Shown: positions 1-9,715, numbered from the stretch's first letter. The stretch: 64,000 bases of DNA from Nitrosospira sp. Nsp14 (GCF_900113575.1 NZ_FOPV01000001.1:186001-250000); one strand, 5' to 3'. Made by a program: numbers and translations. The notes: generated by a model not told the origin, from the letters alone.

Positions 1-1
1 C

Positions 2-973
2 CTGCGTGAGAACTACCTGGACATTTCAGCTGGCAACTTAGACTTTCGCCTCGGTCGCCAGCACGTCATTTGGGGGGAAATGGTCGGCCTGTTTTTCGCA
101 GATGTGGTATCCGCCAAGGATATGCGCGAATTTATTCTGCCGGCGTTCGATATCCTGCGCATTCCGCAATGGGCGGTTCGGGCGGAATATTCAAAAAACG
201 ATTTCCATGCGGAAGTGTTGTGGATTCCCGTTCCGACCCTGGACGAGATCGGGAAGCCCGGCGCCGATTTTTACCCTGGCCCGCTTCGAGGAACAGCCAG
301 CTATATTGAGGAGGACCGCTCCGGACGCAACATTGGGAACTCGAACTATGGGGTCCGTTTATCGCAACTGATAAAGGGGTGGGACGTTTCCGGATTTTAC
401 TATCACAGCCTAGATGCCGCCTCCACGTTCTACCGGGTGAGCGGACCGACGGAGCCGCTCGTTTTCCAGCCTCGCCACGACCAGATCGATCAGTTTGGGG
501 CAACTGTCACCAAAGATCTCGGTTCGGCTGTATTCAAGGGTGAACTGGTTTATACCGATGGAAGACAATTTAATGTCGGGCAACCTTCTGCTCCAAATGG
601 GCTGGTCAGGCAAAATACCCTGGACTATGCGCTTGGTCTCGATTTCAGTTTGCCCGCTGACACTCGCCTGAACGTTCAGTTTTTTCAGCGGGTCTTTTTC
701 GGATACGATCCCGGTATTTTTTCGGATCGGGTAGAAAACGGGGCGAGCGTTCTTCTCAATGGCAAGCTCTGGCAAAAGCTGGAAGCACAAGTGTTGCTCA
801 TACATAGCTTAAATCGCAGCGACTGGATGTTCCGCCCCCGGCTGTCGTGGAATTTTCAACGGAATTGGCGCTGGGCGGTTGGAGCCGATGTTTTCGGGGG
901 TAAACCCACTGGGTTGTTTGGCCGCTTCGATCAGAGCGACCGCGTCTATACAGAACTGAGGTTCTCTTTCTGA
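2..973 (+). CDS. DUF1302-family outer-membrane-type protein, C-terminal part
   Basis: The frame is open from the left edge, so the start lies outside the window and about 323 residues remain. Early in the visible part is the motif GRQHVIWGE, followed by FFADVVSAKDMREF, which I recognise as typical of DUF1302 proteins. The rest alternates short polar and aromatic stretches, ends in Phe (ELRFSF) and has no hydrophobic helix, as expected of an outer-membrane beta barrel. Family members are often found beside lipid or RND-type export genes, and here FtsX-type permeases and a desaturase lie next door on the other strand. The family name is fairly secure. The substrate and the barrel topology are inference. 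Confidence 0.75.
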   Translation: MRENYLDISAGNLDFRLGRQHVIWGEMVGLFFADVVSAKDMREFILPAFDILRIPQWAVRAEYSKNDFHAEVLWIPVPTLDEIGKPGADFYPGPLRGTASYIEEDRSGRNIGNSNYGVRLSQLIKGWDVSGFYYHSLDAASTFYRVSGPTEPLVFQPRHDQIDQFGATVTKDLGSAVFKGELVYTDGRQFNVGQPSAPNGLVRQNTLDYALGLDFSLPADTRLNVQFFQRVFFGYDPGIFSDRVENGASVLLNGKLWQKLEAQVLLIHSLNRSDWMFRPRLSWNFQRNWRWAVGADVFGGKPTGLFGRFDQSDRVYTELRFSF

Positions 974-1028
974 TCACTGTCCTCGCTTGATTCCGTATGC
1001 CTATATATCGCGTGTCTTACTCATTAAG

Positions 1029-2066
1029 CTATGCCGGGGGCGCCGATTGGGGCCAATTTGCTGGAGCTGCCGGGGAATGTTGTTCGCCCAGTACGCGTCG
1101 CCGAATGAAGTCCCCGTATCCATGCAAAATATTTTCCTGGTGCACGAGGTCTGCCTCCTTATACATCTGATGAACAAGCGGCAAAGTCGCGAATGACAAG
1201 CCAGGATACATGTGGTGGTAGTGATGCAAGGTAAAATTCATATTGGGCAATAGCAGACGCTCCCACCACGAAAGCTCGATCAGGTGTGTGGAGTCATTGA
1301 GTTCGGGAGAATTGACGTTGTACTTGTGCTCGCTCAGGGCACCTAGTCGAACCAAACATTGAGCGACGGTAATCAACGGCAAAACCCAGTACAACAGGAA
1401 ATGTGCCCAGCCACCGCTATACGTCAGCGCGCCTGCGACGATGATCCAGTACGTCGGGCGCACCCACTGCGGGGTGGGATGGCGCCGGCGAAACTCGTCA
1501 CGCACGCCATCTGTATAAGGTTTCTTGCTGCGAATCAGGCGCAGGATATTTAAGCCCAGGATGTCATGCAGGAACAGCCTTGCGAATTGTCCCCGCGACA
1601 TGGGGATGCTCCATTCCGGTCCGGATTTACGCGCGTAATCGGGATCCTTTCCCGTATAGAAGTACTTGTGATGGGCGAGGTGCACTTGAGCGTACCCTTC
1701 GACCGTCAACACCAGCAAGGGATAAGCGGCAAAAAGATTCGTTAACAGGTCACCATAGGGTCCACGGGAGCCCAGCCGATGGACCTGCTCATGAACCAGG
1801 AGCCCAAGCAAATTTTGGCGGGTCGCAACCAGAAATATCGCAATCAGACTCATCCAGACGTTGTCGAGCCAGATCGCAAGTGTGATCGCAATAGTGATTA
1901 CCAACCAGGCGCTGATCAGCTGGCGCATAAACGGAAGGGGGCGTGCGCCAAACAGATTCCTTACCCGAACGCGTATCTCGGCTTCCAGCTCCGGACTGGC
2001 AGTCTTGATAATCGGCGGCAATGTTTTGTGGTCGACAGCTGACATAACCATATCGCGGGGTTTCAT
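1029..2066 (-). CDS. Membrane fatty acid desaturase
   Basis: This is an integral-membrane di-iron desaturase of the FA_desaturase family. Three histidine boxes are visible in order: HEQVH, HLAHH (followed by KYFYTGKDPDY) and HHYHH (in TLHHYHHMYPG). Hydrophobic segments surround the first box and lie before the third. The product is about 345 residues from the ATG at 2066; the frame stays open to a TTG at 2099, which I consider less likely. It is last in a minus-strand series behind two ABC permeases and a methyltransferase, with about 190 nt separating it from the nearer permease. It could desaturate an acyl chain or hydroxylate a lipid-like substrate; the position of attack cannot be read from the sequence. 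Confidence 0.8.
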   Translation of the reverse strand: MKPRDMVMSAVDHKTLPPIIKTASPELEAEIRVRVRNLFGARPLPFMRQLISAWLVITIAITLAIWLDNVWMSLIAIFLVATRQNLLGLLVHEQVHRLGSRGPYGDLLTNLFAAYPLLVLTVEGYAQVHLAHHKYFYTGKDPDYARKSGPEWSIPMSRGQFARLFLHDILGLNILRLIRSKKPYTDGVRDEFRRRHPTPQWVRPTYWIIVAGALTYSGGWAHFLLYWVLPLITVAQCLVRLGALSEHKYNVNSPELNDSTHLIELSWWERLLLPNMNFTLHHYHHMYPGLSFATLPLVHQMYKEADLVHQENILHGYGDFIRRRVLGEQHSPAAPANWPQSAPPA

Positions 2067-2293
2067 CAGATACTGACCGTCACCTGCCGCGGGGAACAAG
2101 GCGTAGTTTCGCTACCGTGTAATATACGGCTTGCCTATCCGGTTCTATTGATGGAACAGAGGGGGGTTCCCGACGTTATTATTGGCAATCGTGATATGAC
2201 AGCGTTGGGGGACGAGCCGAGGAACAAGACATGCTTAAGACGTGCTTGTTGAGGGATCAGGCAAAGTAAGGCTCAAGCAGCTTGAGCGACGTT

Positions 2294-3505
2294 TTAGAAA
2301 TTCTGGCGCAGCGCCTCGACCACAGGCGTGCGAGAAACATGTCTCGCCGGGAGGACCGCCGCTAGCACGGTTGCCGCGAAACCAATGACGCACGACATCA
2401 ACAATGCCGAGGGGACAATCTCTATTTGGGCAATATAGCCCAGATTGGCGTTTGGCGGCGGCGGCATCGGAATACCGACCGCCGAGATTATAATCGCACC
2501 CAGCACGCCAATTCCAACGCCTAGCGCGCTGCCTAATAAACCGAGCAGCATGCTTTCGATCATGATCAACTGAACCACCTGACTGTTGCGGTTGCCCAAA
2601 GCCTTCATCGTGCCAAACTCGCCTATTCGTTCGAAGATGCTCATGTTCACACTGTTCGCGACACTCAACAAGACCATGACGAGAATGATCAGCTGCAGAA
2701 CAGCGAATTGCCCCTTATATAATTCCACCGTTTTTTCGTAGAAATCGTTCAGCTCCACCCAGGTCTTGACTTCGACATCAAAAGCGCCAAGCTGCTGTTT
2801 CAACCTCGCTCCAACCTGGTCTGTATCATTTGTCCTCGCCAGTGTCACCACCAGGGCGTTAACGCTCTGCGTGCCGATGAGTTCCTGGGCTGCGGCGAGC
2901 GAAATTTTTATGGCCCTTGCGTCATAATCATTAGAAAAGCTCTGGAATATTCCCGTTACCTCGAAGTCTGCGCTGTTAAGTGCGCCCTCCAGTGTACTGG
3001 CAAGCAATGTGACCCGATCGCCGGGCTTTAATTTCAGTCCAGAAGCAAGACCGTGTCCAATCATGATGCCGAATGTGTCCTGGTCAGTAAACTGCCGTCC
3101 GGCTGTGATAACAACGGAGCTTCCCAGTTTGGCCTCTGGTTCAGGCTCGACACCTTCCCCAATGATAGGGAGATCGGTTAAGCCATTGTTGAGTAAACCA
3201 GAGAAGTAGAGACGCGCCATGACGTTCTCAACCCCTTGAACGTCAGCGATACCCTGCTTTAGCGTGTCCGGGGCGGTGATCAGGTATTTTTCGGGCTCAC
3301 GTGAGCCCTTTGCATAGAAGCCGCTTTTGTAAATCTGGAGATGCCCCGATTGAGAATGAATAAGAACTTCGCCCAATTTTACAAAAATGTCGTTGACCCA
3401 CCCTCCAGCGAGAATAAGCCCTGCAACTCCGCATAAGATGGCCGCGAGCGTCATCGCGGTGTGGGTTTTCTGCCGGAGTACATTGCGAAAGGCGAGGGTG
3501 AACAT
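2294..3505 (-). CDS. ABC transporter permease, FtsX/LolE type
   Basis: The 403-residue product has one transmembrane helix near the N terminus (about residues 17-37), a large periplasmic domain of roughly 220 residues, and three helices in the C-terminal third. This is the MacB/FtsX/LolCE layout. The segment ERIGEFGTMKALG after the second helix is the usual cytoplasmic coupling region. The start ATG lies only 8 nt after the stop of the upstream permease gene, so the two are probably translationally coupled. The two proteins are paralogs (both carry IPMPPPP and an ERIGE motif) and probably form a heterodimer. No ATP-binding subunit lies beside them in the window. A lipid or lipoprotein substrate is inference from the family and from the neighbouring desaturase. 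Confidence 0.85.
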   Translation of the reverse strand: MFTLAFRNVLRQKTHTAMTLAAILCGVAGLILAGGWVNDIFVKLGEVLIHSQSGHLQIYKSGFYAKGSREPEKYLITAPDTLKQGIADVQGVENVMARLYFSGLLNNGLTDLPIIGEGVEPEPEAKLGSSVVITAGRQFTDQDTFGIMIGHGLASGLKLKPGDRVTLLASTLEGALNSADFEVTGIFQSFSNDYDARAIKISLAAAQELIGTQSVNALVVTLARTNDTDQVGARLKQQLGAFDVEVKTWVELNDFYEKTVELYKGQFAVLQLIILVMVLLSVANSVNMSIFERIGEFGTMKALGNRNSQVVQLIMIESMLLGLLGSALGVGIGVLGAIIISAVGIPMPPPPNANLGYIAQIEIVPSALLMSCVIGFAATVLAAVLPARHVSRTPVVEALRQNF

Positions 3506-3513
3506 ATTGTTAC

Positions 3514-4740
3514 TTAGCGGTTGTGCCGCAAACTATCCACAACTTGCATCCGAGACGCTCTCCACGCGGGATAAATACTCGCGATCAAAGTTGTGGTGAT
3601 CACGAGTACGAGCGACTCCAGCGCCGTGTTCCAAGAGAACAGGATCTCCGCTGTATAGCCGTGTGCGGTGCCGGGCGGCGGTGGCATGGGAATACCGATG
3701 CTCGAAATAAGATCAGCTAAAAATTTCGCAACCACGAGCCCGAGCAAGCTCCCGACGCAGCCGAGCAGCAGGCCTTCACTCAAGAATAGTCGCAAAATAC
3801 CGATGCGTTTAACGCCTAGCGCCATGGCGGTTCCGATCTCTCCGATTCGCTCCATGACGCTCATAGTCATGGTATTGGAGACGCTGAGCAGTATAATTAC
3901 AGCAATTATCAGCCTGATCCCATTCACCTGTTTGGTAAACAGCGCCACCGTCTTGTTGTAGAAGTCCGCCAGTTCGTACCATGGGACAATCTGGAATTCA
4001 TCCTTTGGCAGTTTGGCGCCCAAATCCGAGAGGATAGTGTTGGTGTAAGCGGTGTTGTTGAGTAGAACCACCCATACATGGGCCCCCTGGGTGCGTAGCA
4101 ATCGTCGCGCCGTATTGATTGGCATGCGCAGGGCAAGATCGTCATAAGCCTTGCTTACCGTGGAGAACAGGCCCCGGACTGTTACTTCGACGGCGTTCGT
4201 CCCTCTCGATGCCGTGGTGGCAATGAGAACTACCCTGTCTCCAACGCCTACCCCAAGACTGCGGGCGAGCCCTTCGCCGACTATAATGCTCCGCGGATCG
4301 TCGACTGACAGGCCATGCCCCGCTGAAATTTGTACCGCTTTAATAAAAGCTTCTTGTCCTTGCGGATCGTCGCCTTCCCCGATAAATGAAAGCGTCGATT
4401 CGCCATGACTGATCAGACCGCTAAAGGAAAGCCGGGGGACGGTTACTTTGATACGCCGGTCTGTGCCCGCTTCAAGCTCAGGTATGGTGTCGGGCAGCAA
4501 GAATGCGTAAGGGTTGGCTTTTCCCTCATTATGGTAACCTGGTCGCACAATTTGCAAATGCCCCAGTTGTGATGCGATCGTATCCTCGCGAAAGTCCAGA
4601 AGAATCGAGTCAATAAAGCCATTGGCCAAAATTAAGGCTGCAACACCAAACCCGATTGCGCCTATTGCGATACTGCTTCGTCGCCCTTGTCGAATTACAG
4701 TGCGGAATACGAGCTTGCAGTCGAGCAAGAATGAGTTCAC
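3514..4740 (-). CDS. ABC transporter permease, FtsX/LolE type (paralog)
   Basis: The 408-residue product has the same architecture as its downstream neighbour: one N-terminal helix, a periplasmic domain and three C-terminal helices, with ERIGEIGTAMALG in the coupling region and the same IPMPPPP motif between the last helices. The start is a GTG with a purine-rich AAAGGCGG stretch upstream. The gene is 8 nt from the downstream permease and follows the methyltransferase gene after about 167 nt. Heterodimeric LolCE-like pairs are common, so a two-permease transporter needing a separate ATPase is the simplest reading. The ATPase may lie left of the window or elsewhere. Confidence 0.85.
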   Translation of the reverse strand: MNSFLLDCKLVFRTVIRQGRRSSIAIGAIGFGVAALILANGFIDSILLDFREDTIASQLGHLQIVRPGYHNEGKANPYAFLLPDTIPELEAGTDRRIKVTVPRLSFSGLISHGESTLSFIGEGDDPQGQEAFIKAVQISAGHGLSVDDPRSIIVGEGLARSLGVGVGDRVVLIATTASRGTNAVEVTVRGLFSTVSKAYDDLALRMPINTARRLLRTQGAHVWVVLLNNTAYTNTILSDLGAKLPKDEFQIVPWYELADFYNKTVALFTKQVNGIRLIIAVIILLSVSNTMTMSVMERIGEIGTAMALGVKRIGILRLFLSEGLLLGCVGSLLGLVVAKFLADLISSIGIPMPPPPGTAHGYTAEILFSWNTALESLVLVITTTLIASIYPAWRASRMQVVDSLRHNR

Positions 4741-4907
4741 ATGTGTTTACCGCCTTTCACTCATTCACCAAGAATTACTTCTCTCTCCATATCCCCTGGC
4801 CCCAGATAGGATCCCGAGTTCAAGTGAAGGGCAGATATGCAATGGTTTAAACGGGTGAGTGAGCTTTGGGTTGAGTGCACGCTTTTCCGGTTACTGTTGA
4901 AGTTCGA

Positions 4908-5954
4908 TCATTTCTTGAAGCCAACCAAAATTCCATGATTGACCGGCAGGCCCCGGTCCACGCGCACAACACGTTGGAATCCCGTGTCTTTTAGAGCGGC
5001 TTCGTAATCTTTCCATGGGTGCAACATGCCTTCACCAGTGGCAATAGCCAGAAAGTACGGGGAGCCCAGCGCAGTACTGAGCGGTCCACGATCGTCATCC
5101 CCGCCCATCATGTTGAAAATGACGACCGCTCCCGTTTCCGGCAAGGCATCAAAAGTCCGCTTGAGCAAGATACGGTTTTTTTCCATCGACCAGATAGTTA
5201 GAATGTGGCAGTAAACGACGCAATCAGTGCCGGAAGGGAAAGGATCATGGAAGAAGTTACCCGGGTGTGCAAATACCTGGTCGGTCATTCCAGCCTCCTG
5301 GATATTGCGTTTTGCGTATTCGCAAACGGATGCGGAATCGAATACGCAAGTTTTAACCATTGGAAATTGCTTCGCAATAGCCAATGCATTGGTGCCGTCA
5401 CCGCCACCCGCATCCACCACCAGCTTGAACAGACTGAAATCCATGGCTTTGGGCAAGAATTGGTTGGCCAATCTGGATATACCGCTCATCGCATCCTGGA
5501 AAACTTTTTCCAAAGCTTTGTCATGGGTTAAGCGCCCATAGAGGGCGGGCTCTGTCCCAAGGAAACGTCCGAGGCCAACATTACGATTTTCTTTCAGCGA
5601 GCGAACAAAATCCGTCAATCCCGGATATACAATGTGAGCTTGCCATCCCAGGATGGTCCCAGCATATCCGGGCTTCCCCTTTACCATTCGCTCTTCAACC
5701 AAACGAGCATTATAGTAACGCTCATTCTCAAGCTTGATTATCCCCAATGCGGTTAGACCGATGAGCAGAATCCGCGCGGGCTGACGAGCCAAGTTCAGGG
5801 CTCGAGCAAGTTCGTCCAGTGTTTGCCCTGCCTGAATCGAAAGCTGGTCATAGAGCCCCAGTTCAATTCCGGCCCATAAAAGCTGGAACGCGGTATGACC
5901 GGCAGACAATAATATAAGGCGTTCCTCATCAACTTCTGTTGGCATGCTGGACAT
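4908..5954 (-). CDS. SAM-dependent O-methyltransferase, family 2
   Basis: The 348-residue protein has the two-domain layout of family-2 (plant-type, acetylserotonin/CrtF-like) O-methyltransferases. An N-terminal winged-helix dimerisation region comes first (residues about 15-100, with LLSAGHTAFQLLWAG and LGIIKLEN). The Rossmann fold follows, with the SAM motif VVDAGGGDGTNALAIA near residue 185. A downstream acidic/aromatic stretch HILTIWSMEKN stands where catalytic residues usually lie. The start ATG has an AGGAG 6 nt upstream. It is first in the minus-strand series leading to the permeases and is divergent from the FAD oxidoreductase, so it may modify a small molecule made or exported by these neighbours. 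The substrate is unknown. Confidence 0.8.
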   Translation of the reverse strand: MSSMPTEVDEERLILLSAGHTAFQLLWAGIELGLYDQLSIQAGQTLDELARALNLARQPARILLIGLTALGIIKLENERYYNARLVEERMVKGKPGYAGTILGWQAHIVYPGLTDFVRSLKENRNVGLGRFLGTEPALYGRLTHDKALEKVFQDAMSGISRLANQFLPKAMDFSLFKLVVDAGGGDGTNALAIAKQFPMVKTCVFDSASVCEYAKRNIQEAGMTDQVFAHPGNFFHDPFPSGTDCVVYCHILTIWSMEKNRILLKRTFDALPETGAVVIFNMMGGDDDRGPLSTALGSPYFLAIATGEGMLHPWKDYEAALKDTGFQRVVRVDRGLPVNHGILVGFKK

Positions 5955-6671
5955 TCTCAGCTCCTGTTGGGATTTCTTTAAAAACGCTCTCGGGCTCGTT
6001 CCGGGAGAAGTACTGAAAATTTATAACGGCAAAAAATACGTCGAGTTAACCCCGCGTGGGAGAACTCTGACCGAGTCCAGAGACGGGGGATTGTCGGACC
6101 GCTTTTTAACGCATTGGAGCCTCGACCGCTATGTTAGCGGCGCCCGAACTGCTCGTCGGCAACCAATTGCTAACCGAATATATCCGCCACCCAGGTCGTA
6201 TTATCCGTTGGGAATGCGTCTGCTACTCAACATGGCGTTCAGGATTCCCCGTGAGTTCACCCTCGTCGGAGCGCCCCTGCGTTGGACCAGGCCGCGTGAT
6301 TGCTATCTGGATGCCCGATACTGCGGTATTTGCGACGCCACCTGACCGTTCGATTATCAGCAATCGCAGCCGTAAAGATGAGTTTTGCGCTAGACATGTA
6401 GTGATACGTTTTGATCCAGACCGATGTGTTTAGAGCGAAGCATTGCTGTTCGCTCAAAGCCCTGCAAGAACTCGGCTATGTCCGCGAGGTGGAGCCCGGG
6501 AAGCATCCTCGTTTTGCAAAAAAGCAGGCCAATTTATTCGATAAACATTATTTTTGGGGGATTATACTGTCGAAGAGGGTCAACATTCGGAGAGTTTACA
6601 AGTCTTTGTCATCCAGGAATCTTGTCTCGTGCATATGGCTTTTAAAAAATGATTTACTGGAGATTATTATC
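5955..6671. other. Long divergent intergenic region
   Basis: About 717 nt separate the divergent methyltransferase and FAD-oxidoreductase genes. Open frames run through it, and the frame of the oxidoreductase stays open back to 6411. None of these frames resembles a protein family I know or has a convincing ribosome-binding site. The last 150 nt are AT-rich with a possible -10 element TATACT near 6565-6570, so the region probably holds promoters for both directions. Confidence 0.4.
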
Positions 6672-8276
6672 ATGAATTGTAGAGCATTCCTGGAAAGAGC
6701 GATTGTGGAGCTTGGCGACAGTCGGGTGCTCTCTCAATCAGCGGCTGGAGCAAGGTATGGTAGTTGTACCATGGGGACCCGCCGGGTCATTTCGGGGGCC
6801 GTCCTTCCCACTTCTCGGGCGCAGGTTCAAACCATCGTTAAAGCTTCCCGAGAATTAGGCGTCCCGCTTTACCCTATCAGCACCGGTAATAATTGGGGGT
6901 ATGGCAGCGCAATTCCTACTGCCGAAGGATGTGTCATTGTTGATCTTTCCGGCATGACAGCCATTATCCTGGATGCAGACGCCGGGCTGGCCAGGCTTGA
7001 GCCGGGCGTCACACAACGCATGCTGCGTGAATATCTGGACAAGAATTTGCTGAGGTTTCTTTGCCCAGTTACGGGAGCTGGGCCGGATTGTAGCTTGATC
7101 GGAAATGCTTTGGAACGAGGTCATGGCATTACGCCCTACGCAGACCACTTTATGGCGGTGATGTCTCTTGAAGCGGTGCTTCCTGACGGCAGAATTTATG
7201 CGCCGCCGCTGGCCGAATTAGGCTGCGCCGAGATAGATAGAGCTTTCAAGTGGGGTGTGGGTCCGTTTCTGGACGGCATTTTTTCCCAAGGGTCGTTTGG
7301 GATCGTCACCGAGATGACAATTGCTCTTGCACCCTTGCCTGAGCGGGTCGAGGCCTTCTTTTTTGGATTGCCGGCGGATGCCGATCTCGAATGTGCCGTC
7401 GAGTCCATACGCGGCTTACTGCGTGATTTTTCAGGGGAGCTAGGTTCAATCAATCTACTGGACACGCGGCGGGTGTTATCGATGATGGAACCCTATCCGC
7501 GTGATCACCTTGACCGAAACGGGTTGATCGATGAGCAGTATCTATTGGAAATAGCGCAACGAAATCGGGTGATGCCATGGATGGGAACCGGCGCCATATA
7601 TGGTAATCCGGAAGTGGTTCGGGCGGTAAAGAAGCTGATCAAGAAGAACTTGCCGAGCGCCTTCAAGAGGCTAGTATTCTTCACGCCGCGCTCCGTAAGT
7701 ACTTTCAAACGGTTAAGCCATTTTATACCGGGCAAGACTGGATACGGTGTACAGAATATGCTCGGGACGCTGGAGAAAACCCTGCAAGTCCTGGCCGGCT
7801 CCCCGAGCGAGATCGCACTCCCATTGGCGTACTGGCTCTCCGGCAAGAGACCGGACGGTAACACGCCGCTAAATCCTGCACGCGATGGTTGCGGACTGAT
7901 ATGGTACACGCCGCTGGTCCCGACGCGTCCGGAAAAGGTACGCCACTATGTTCAGATGGTTCGCAGTATCTGCGTTGCACATCGCATAGAGCCCCTGATT
8001 ACCCTGACCAGCTTGTCCAATCGTTGCTTTGTGAGCTCGGTCCCGCTACTTTTTGATCGGGCCAGGGAAGAGGCTGTCGAGCGTGCAGGCGAATGCTATA
8101 ACGCGTTGATCAAGGCTGGGCGAGAAATCGGTTGTATGCCATATCGTGCGACAGTTGATTCCATGGAGTGCTTCATACAACCCGAGACGCCTTACTGGCA
8201 GATTGTCTCCGCCCTTAAACGGGAGCTCGACCCCCAAGGACTGATGGCGCCTGGCCGCTATACCCCCAGCGGATAG
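6672..8276 (+). CDS. FAD-binding oxidoreductase of the vanillyl-alcohol oxidase type
   Basis: The 534-residue product is an FAD-linked oxidase with the PCMH-type FAD domain in the N-terminal half. Visible elements are PISTGNNWGYGSA (pyrophosphate loop), LEPGVTQRMLREYL and PVTGAGPDCSLIGNALERG, followed by a glycine-rich SQGSFGIVTEMTI. The C-terminal half fits the cresol-dehydrogenase/vanillyl-alcohol-oxidase substrate domain and ends with LDPQGLMAPGRY, a signature of this class. I chose ATG 6672 because GGAG lies 9 nt upstream; the frame extends to 6411 without family similarity. Relatives oxidise phenolic or alcohol substrates. Together with the divergent methyltransferase it suggests tailoring of an aromatic or lipid-like small molecule, which is inference. 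Confidence 0.8.
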   Translation: MNCRAFLERAIVELGDSRVLSQSAAGARYGSCTMGTRRVISGAVLPTSRAQVQTIVKASRELGVPLYPISTGNNWGYGSAIPTAEGCVIVDLSGMTAIILDADAGLARLEPGVTQRMLREYLDKNLLRFLCPVTGAGPDCSLIGNALERGHGITPYADHFMAVMSLEAVLPDGRIYAPPLAELGCAEIDRAFKWGVGPFLDGIFSQGSFGIVTEMTIALAPLPERVEAFFFGLPADADLECAVESIRGLLRDFSGELGSINLLDTRRVLSMMEPYPRDHLDRNGLIDEQYLLEIAQRNRVMPWMGTGAIYGNPEVVRAVKKLIKKNLPSAFKRLVFFTPRSVSTFKRLSHFIPGKTGYGVQNMLGTLEKTLQVLAGSPSEIALPLAYWLSGKRPDGNTPLNPARDGCGLIWYTPLVPTRPEKVRHYVQMVRSICVAHRIEPLITLTSLSNRCFVSSVPLLFDRAREEAVERAGECYNALIKAGREIGCMPYRATVDSMECFIQPETPYWQIVSALKRELDPQGLMAPGRYTPSG

Positions 8277-8300
8277 CCGGGCCCGATACCAAATCATAAA

Positions 8301-8331
8301 AAAACGCGCCCGGGGTTAAGGGGCGCGTTTT
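8301..8331. terminator. Bidirectional intrinsic terminator
   Basis: An AAAACGCGCC arm at 8301-8310 pairs with GGCGCGTTTT at 8322-8331 around a short loop. Flanking A and T runs give a U-tract in both directions. It lies between the convergent FAD oxidoreductase (+) and PEP-CTERM gene (-). Confidence 0.85.
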
Positions 8332-8357
8332 GTTCGGTTAAACGTTGTAGCTGATAA

Positions 8358-9203
8358 TCAGCCCTTGCGGCGGCGGGATGCTGCGCCAAACCCAAGAAGG
8401 CCGATGCCAACAAGCGCGAGCATGCCGGGCTCAGGAATTTCAGTAGAGCCGCGGAGGTTTGCGGTTCCTTGGTAGCACCAGGCACCCGCATTGGCGGATC
8501 CATTACCACATCCATTTGAAAATCCGTTCGCGACGTCCGTCGGATTTAGCACAAAGTTGTTGAACGAGCTGGTGAGCGCTATATCCGTCGGGTTACCTGC
8601 AGCATCGTTAATGCCGTTTGCGTTGAGGAAATTGATCACGTTCGCGTCACCGGGGCCGGACACATCAAATAGTCCAAAGCCGCTACCACTCAAAGTCGTT
8701 CCGGTGAACAACCCCACGCCGTTCAGTACGGCTGATGCATCTGCCGCACCGCCAAGATTATTATGGCCGGTTAGCGTTACCCAGGGGTTCCCGCTGTTGA
8801 GGGCCAGAATGGTTGCCACATTAGTGGGCGAATCCTGGACCAGTAAATTGATAGGCGAGCTATTGCTAAAGAATACAGATACGGTGGAGTTGGTGAACTC
8901 CACGTAACTCGAGGAGAAGTTTTGCGAATTGTTGAACTGTGCTACGTAATACAGTCCGCAATTGCCGCTTCCGTCGGAGCAATAGGTATTGTCACCGTTG
9001 ACGGTAGTGATGAAGCCATACGCCGTCGCGTTCTGGCCATTGCCGTTGACGAAGGTTTGGGCTAGCGTGGCAGTTTCGAGATGAGTGCGAGAGGGAGCTG
9101 CACCCAACGTTCCAAAATCAACTCCGCCTATGACCACGGCTGACGCGGGAGCGGCGGCCGCGATCCCTGCTGCGGCAAGAAGTGTAGTTATTGTCTTGTT
9201 CAT
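8358..9203 (-). CDS. PEP-CTERM sorting domain protein
   Basis: The 281-residue exported protein has a signal peptide at residues 1-22 (Lys near the N terminus, an Ala-rich core, ASA cleavage). The mature part is low in lysine and rich in Asn, Gly, Ser and Thr. The C terminus carries the sorting signal: IPEPGML, a hydrophobic helix with GIGLLGFGAA, and the basic tail SRRRKG. PEP-CTERM proteins are cleaved by an exosortase (XrtA/EpsH type) and go to the surface or exopolysaccharide. Four cysteines in two pairs could form disulfides. It is closely similar throughout to the next gene and so is a tandem paralog. A -24/-12 promoter lies upstream and a terminator downstream. The mature function is unknown, and no exosortase is in the window. 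Confidence 0.9.
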   Translation of the reverse strand: MNKTITTLLAAAGIAAAAPASAVVIGGVDFGTLGAAPSRTHLETATLAQTFVNGNGQNATAYGFITTVNGDNTYCSDGSGNCGLYYVAQFNNSQNFSSSYVEFTNSTVSVFFSNSSPINLLVQDSPTNVATILALNSGNPWVTLTGHNNLGGAADASAVLNGVGLFTGTTLSGSGFGLFDVSGPGDANVINFLNANGINDAAGNPTDIALTSSFNNFVLNPTDVANGFSNGCGNGSANAGAWCYQGTANLRGSTEIPEPGMLALVGIGLLGFGAASRRRKG

Positions 9204-9278
9204 AATTTATTCTTTAAAGGATTAGTAAAATTAACGTCGGATTTGGAGTTTTTAAAAACTTGATCCCCGCTCCCTTAG

Positions 9279-9296
9279 AAGCAAATGTCGTGCCTG
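9279..9296 (-). promoter_or_regulatory. Sigma-54 (-24/-12) promoter of PEP-CTERM gene
   Basis: Read on the minus strand, AGGCACGACATTTGCTT matches the RpoN consensus TGGCACG-N4-TTGCW with the required GG-N10-GC spacing (GG at 9294-9293, GC at 9282-9281). The predicted start near 9269 gives a leader of about 66 nt before the ATG at 9203. Confidence 0.75.
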
Positions 9297-9715
9297 AAGT
9301 AAATAAAACTAATTAAGTATATGAAATACAATAATAAACGTGCAGTAATGCGGGTGAATGAAAAAACGTTTTGGTTTGAAGTGTTAATACAGGCGACAGA
9401 AGAGGCTGAGTTTGGCACCCCTTGATGAACTGGATGTGCTCGTGGGGGTCAGTCAACTGCCTCGGCGATATCTTCCGGCGACGATGCGTTCCAGGATGAA
9501 GGGGAAACCCTTGACGGTCGCGAGGCGGTGGGAAAAGCGATGAAGCGGGGCAGGAGCGGTCTCAAAATGGAGTGGGATGATTGTCTAACCTTAAGTCCAT
9601 TTCTTTGGAATTATGTAACCGGACGTCTGGAGAGTGAAGCTTCCGCTTCCGCGGACTTCCACCTGGAGATTAAAACCACCTCGTCATCGCGCGCAAGACG
9701 CACACGCATGCGGCC

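Noticed and set aside
132-503. Long minus-strand open frame opposite the DUF1302 gene
   Set aside because: It is a shadow of the real coding frame, with Arg/Pro/Ser-rich composition and no family similarity.
5944-6433. Open frames of 100-133 codons in the divergent gap upstream of the FAD oxidoreductase
   Set aside because: The composition is not protein-like, there is no ribosome-binding site and no recognisable motif; they overlap each other in different frames.
6411-6671. N-terminal extension of the FAD oxidoreductase to 6411
   Set aside because: The extra 87 residues do not resemble the family, and a good GGAG site stands 9 nt before ATG 6672.
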